From contig NZ_WGNY01000021.1 in the NCBI RefSeq assembly GCF_016124325.1, positions 18,955 through 82,954 of the forward strand: a stretch of DNA of 64,000 bases, written 5' to 3'. Positions 61,083 to 64,000 of this stretch are shown here, piece by piece. This stretch comes from Phenylobacterium sp. Its GTDB lineage: Bacteria > Pseudomonadota > Alphaproteobacteria > Caulobacterales > Caulobacteraceae. Each line of letters opens with the position of its first letter. Position 1 is the stretch's first letter. A program made the translations under genes and the position numbers. A model generated the notes under the pieces. The model was not told where the DNA came from and did not search any database. It was given only the letters and a program-made list of their open reading frames with translations.

Positions 61083-62498
61083 CTAGAGCCCCTTCACGAT
61101 CCCTTCGACCATCTTCTTGGCGTCGGCGAACAGCATCATGGTGTTGTCGCGGAAGAAGAGCTCGTTCTCGACCCCGGCGTAGCCCGCCGCCATGCCGCGC
61201 TTTACGAACAGCACGGTGCGGGCCTTGTCCACGTCCAGGATCGGCATGCCGAAGATGGGCGACTGGGGGTCGGTCTTGGCGGCCGGGTTGGTCACGTCGT
61301 TGGCGCCGATGACGAACGCCACGTCGGCGGTGGCGAACTCGGAGTTGATGTCCTCCAGCTCGAACACCTCGTCGTAGGGCACGTTCGCCTCGGCCAGCAG
61401 CACGTTCATGTGCCCGGGCATCCGGCCGGCGACGGGGTGGATGGCGTACTTCACCTCCACGCCCTCTTCCTTGAGCTTGTCGGCCATTTCGCGCAGCGCG
61501 TGCTGGGCCTGGGCCACCGCCATGCCGTAGCCGGGGACGATGATCACCTTGGACGCGTTCTTCATGATGAAGGCCGCGTCGTCGGCCGAGCCCTGCTTCA
61601 CCGGCCGCGTCTCGACCTTGCCGCCGGACGCGGCGGCGGCGTCGTCGCCGCCGAAGCCGCCCAGGATCACCGAGATGAAGCTGCGGTTCATCCCCTTGCA
61701 CATGATGTAGCTGAGGATGGCGCCCGAGCTGCCCACCAGGGCCCCGGTGATGATCAGGGTCACGTTCTCCAGCGTGAAGCCCAGGGCCGCGGCCGCCCAG
61801 CCCGAGTAGCTGTTCAGCATCGAGACCACGACCGGCATGTCGGCCCCGCCGATCGGGATGATCAGCGTCACGCCGATCAGCAGGCTGAGCGCGAAGATGC
61901 CCCAGAAGGCCCAAAGCGCGGAGCCGCCGCTGGTCACCAGCACCACGATCAGGGCCACGATGGCCACCGCGATGACGATGTTCAGCAGGTGGCGCGCGGG
62001 CAGCAGGATCGGCGCGCCGCTCATGTTGCCGTTCAGCTTGGCGAAGGCGATCACCGAGCCGGTGAAGGTGATGGCCCCGATGGCCAGGCCCAGCGACAGC
62101 TCGACCAGCGAGTTCAGGTGGATCGCCCCGGTCTCGCCGATGCCATAGGCGTCGGGCGTGTGGATCGCCGCCACGGCCACGAGGCAGGCGGCCATGCCGA
62201 CCAGGCTGTGGAACGCCGCCACCAGCTGCGGCATCTGGGTCATGGCCACGCGCTGGGCGATGACGGCCCCGATGGCGCCGCCGATGGCGATGCCGCCCAG
62301 GATCAGGCCGATGGTGAGCGGGTCGAGCTTGCCCTGCCCCCAGAGCGTCGCCAGCGCCGTGGCGACGGCGATGGCCATGCCGATCATGCCGTTGCGGTTG
62401 CCCGCCTGGCTGGTGGTGGGCGAACTCAGGCCCCGCAGCGCCAGGATGAACAGCACCCCGGAGACGAGATAGAGGATGGCCGCGATATTGGCGTTCAT
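61083..62498 (-). CDS. pntB: NAD(P) transhydrogenase beta subunit PntB
   Basis: The 471 residues have nine or so TM helices (domain II) and the C-terminal NADP(H)-binding domain III with VIIVPGYGMAVAQAQHALRE and DVAFVIGANDVTNPAA. With the alpha subunits it couples proton entry to NADPH formation. It is the last gene of the pntAa-pntAb-pntB operon, 21 bp after pntAb. Confidence 0.97.
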   Translation of the reverse strand: MNANIAAILYLVSGVLFILALRGLSSPTTSQAGNRNGMIGMAIAVATALATLWGQGKLDPLTIGLILGGIAIGGAIGAVIAQRVAMTQMPQLVAAFHSLVGMAACLVAVAAIHTPDAYGIGETGAIHLNSLVELSLGLAIGAITFTGSVIAFAKLNGNMSGAPILLPARHLLNIVIAVAIVALIVVLVTSGGSALWAFWGIFALSLLIGVTLIIPIGGADMPVVVSMLNSYSGWAAAALGFTLENVTLIITGALVGSSGAILSYIMCKGMNRSFISVILGGFGGDDAAAASGGKVETRPVKQGSADDAAFIMKNASKVIIVPGYGMAVAQAQHALREMADKLKEEGVEVKYAIHPVAGRMPGHMNVLLAEANVPYDEVFELEDINSEFATADVAFVIGANDVTNPAAKTDPQSPIFGMPILDVDKARTVLFVKRGMAAGYAGVENELFFRDNTMMLFADAKKMVEGIVKGL

Positions 62499-62519
62499 GG
62501 ATGCCCCCGCTGGCCCGAC

Positions 62520-62834
62520 CTATTTCGACTTCTTTTTGTACATGGCCAGCATCCGTCTCACGACGAGGAAGCCGCCGAAGATATTCACCGAGGCGAAGGC
62601 CGCGGCGACCGCGCCCGAGCCCTTGGAGATCAGGATCGACTGGGTGAGCTCGCCGCCGCTCCCCTGCGCCGCGGCCGCCAGCAGGGCGCCCACGATGATC
62701 ACCGAGGAGATGGCGTTGGTGACGGCCATCAGCGGCGTGTGCAGCGCCGGCGTCACGCTCCAGACCACGTAGTAGCCCACGAAGATCGCCAGCACGAAAA
62801 TCGCCAGGCGGAAGACCGTCGGATCGACGTCCAT
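62520..62834 (-). CDS. pntAb: NAD(P) transhydrogenase alpha subunit, membrane part PntAb
   Basis: This 104-residue membrane subunit has three or four TM helices (FRLAIFVLAIFVGYYVVWSV, TPLMAVTNAISSVIIVGALL). In alphaproteobacteria the alpha subunit is split into a soluble NAD-binding part and this membrane part. It lies 13 bp after pntAa. Confidence 0.95.
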   Translation of the reverse strand: MDVDPTVFRLAIFVLAIFVGYYVVWSVTPALHTPLMAVTNAISSVIIVGALLAAAAQGSGGELTQSILISKGSGAVAAAFASVNIFGGFLVVRRMLAMYKKKSK

Positions 62835-62847
62835 GAGGGTGCTCCGG

Positions 62848-63981
<1,134 letters not shown>

Positions 63982-64000
63982 GGTCGGCGAAGTCCCCCAA

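Overview
The window looks like chromosomal DNA of a high-GC alphaproteobacterium of the family Caulobacteraceae (Phenylobacterium or Caulobacter relatives). The reasons are the strong GC3 codon use throughout, a ChpT histidine phosphotransferase (cell-cycle phosphorelay), a complete PhyK/SigT(EcfG)/NepR/PhyR general-stress-response locus next to it, a Tol-Pal cluster with alphaproteobacterial gene order, a GAAC-N7-GAAC type LexA box, and PEPxxWA-type C-terminal sorting signals. I see no prophage, insertion sequence, CRISPR array, tRNA or rRNA.

Layout. 0-17 kb: an EmrAB-type efflux pair cut by the left edge with a divergent LysR regulator, a DUF1801 protein, a WD40 protein, an orphan ExbD, a His-rich CobW-type zinc GTPase, a DmeF-like metal exporter behind a palindromic operator, a class A beta-lactamase, a PRC-barrel protein, a membrane-tethered winged-helix regulator, an acyltransferase, and a periplasmic molybdenum oxidoreductase (Mo subunit plus 2Fe-2S subunit) divergent from a small cytochrome c. 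17-28.5 kb: an M19 dipeptidase, an MHS transporter, an M20 peptidase, a PEP-CTERM protein, a NarL-type two-component pair, a triple-PAS hybrid kinase, and glutaryl-CoA dehydrogenase with an enoyl-CoA hydratase. 28.5-33.2 kb: an iron module (TonB-dependent receptor, PiuC, PepSY membrane protein, small membrane protein) with two Fur-type sites.

33-42 kb is the regulatory heart. It runs cysQ, DUF3553, chpT, mmcQ, a CheY-like regulator with CheR, an entericidin-like lipoprotein, phyK, sigT, nepR and phyR, then a small membrane protein, a predicted stress sRNA and a glycine-zipper lipoprotein. Exact GGAAC-N16/17-CGTT promoters (SigT/EcfG consensus) lie before the entericidin gene, nepR-sigT, phyR, the small membrane protein and the glycine-zipper lipoprotein. 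A one-mismatch copy lies before a structured, C-rich, terminator-ended RNA that resembles the Caulobacter stress sRNA GsrN. The locus therefore encodes both the stress-response switch and a compact set of its outputs.

41.6-55.9 kb: an M50 protease, two tandem PEP-CTERM paralogues, ruvC, ruvAB with a LexA box, then ybgC-tolQRAB-pal-cpoB-tilS with several stop/start overlaps, and a coupled M23 endopeptidase/hydrolase pair. 56-64 kb: a large autotransporter, a divergent XRE regulator followed by an unusual RTX-type protein with an apparently cytoplasmic N-terminal domain, and the three-gene pntAa-pntAb-pntB transhydrogenase operon. Intergenic spaces carry several palindromic repeat elements.
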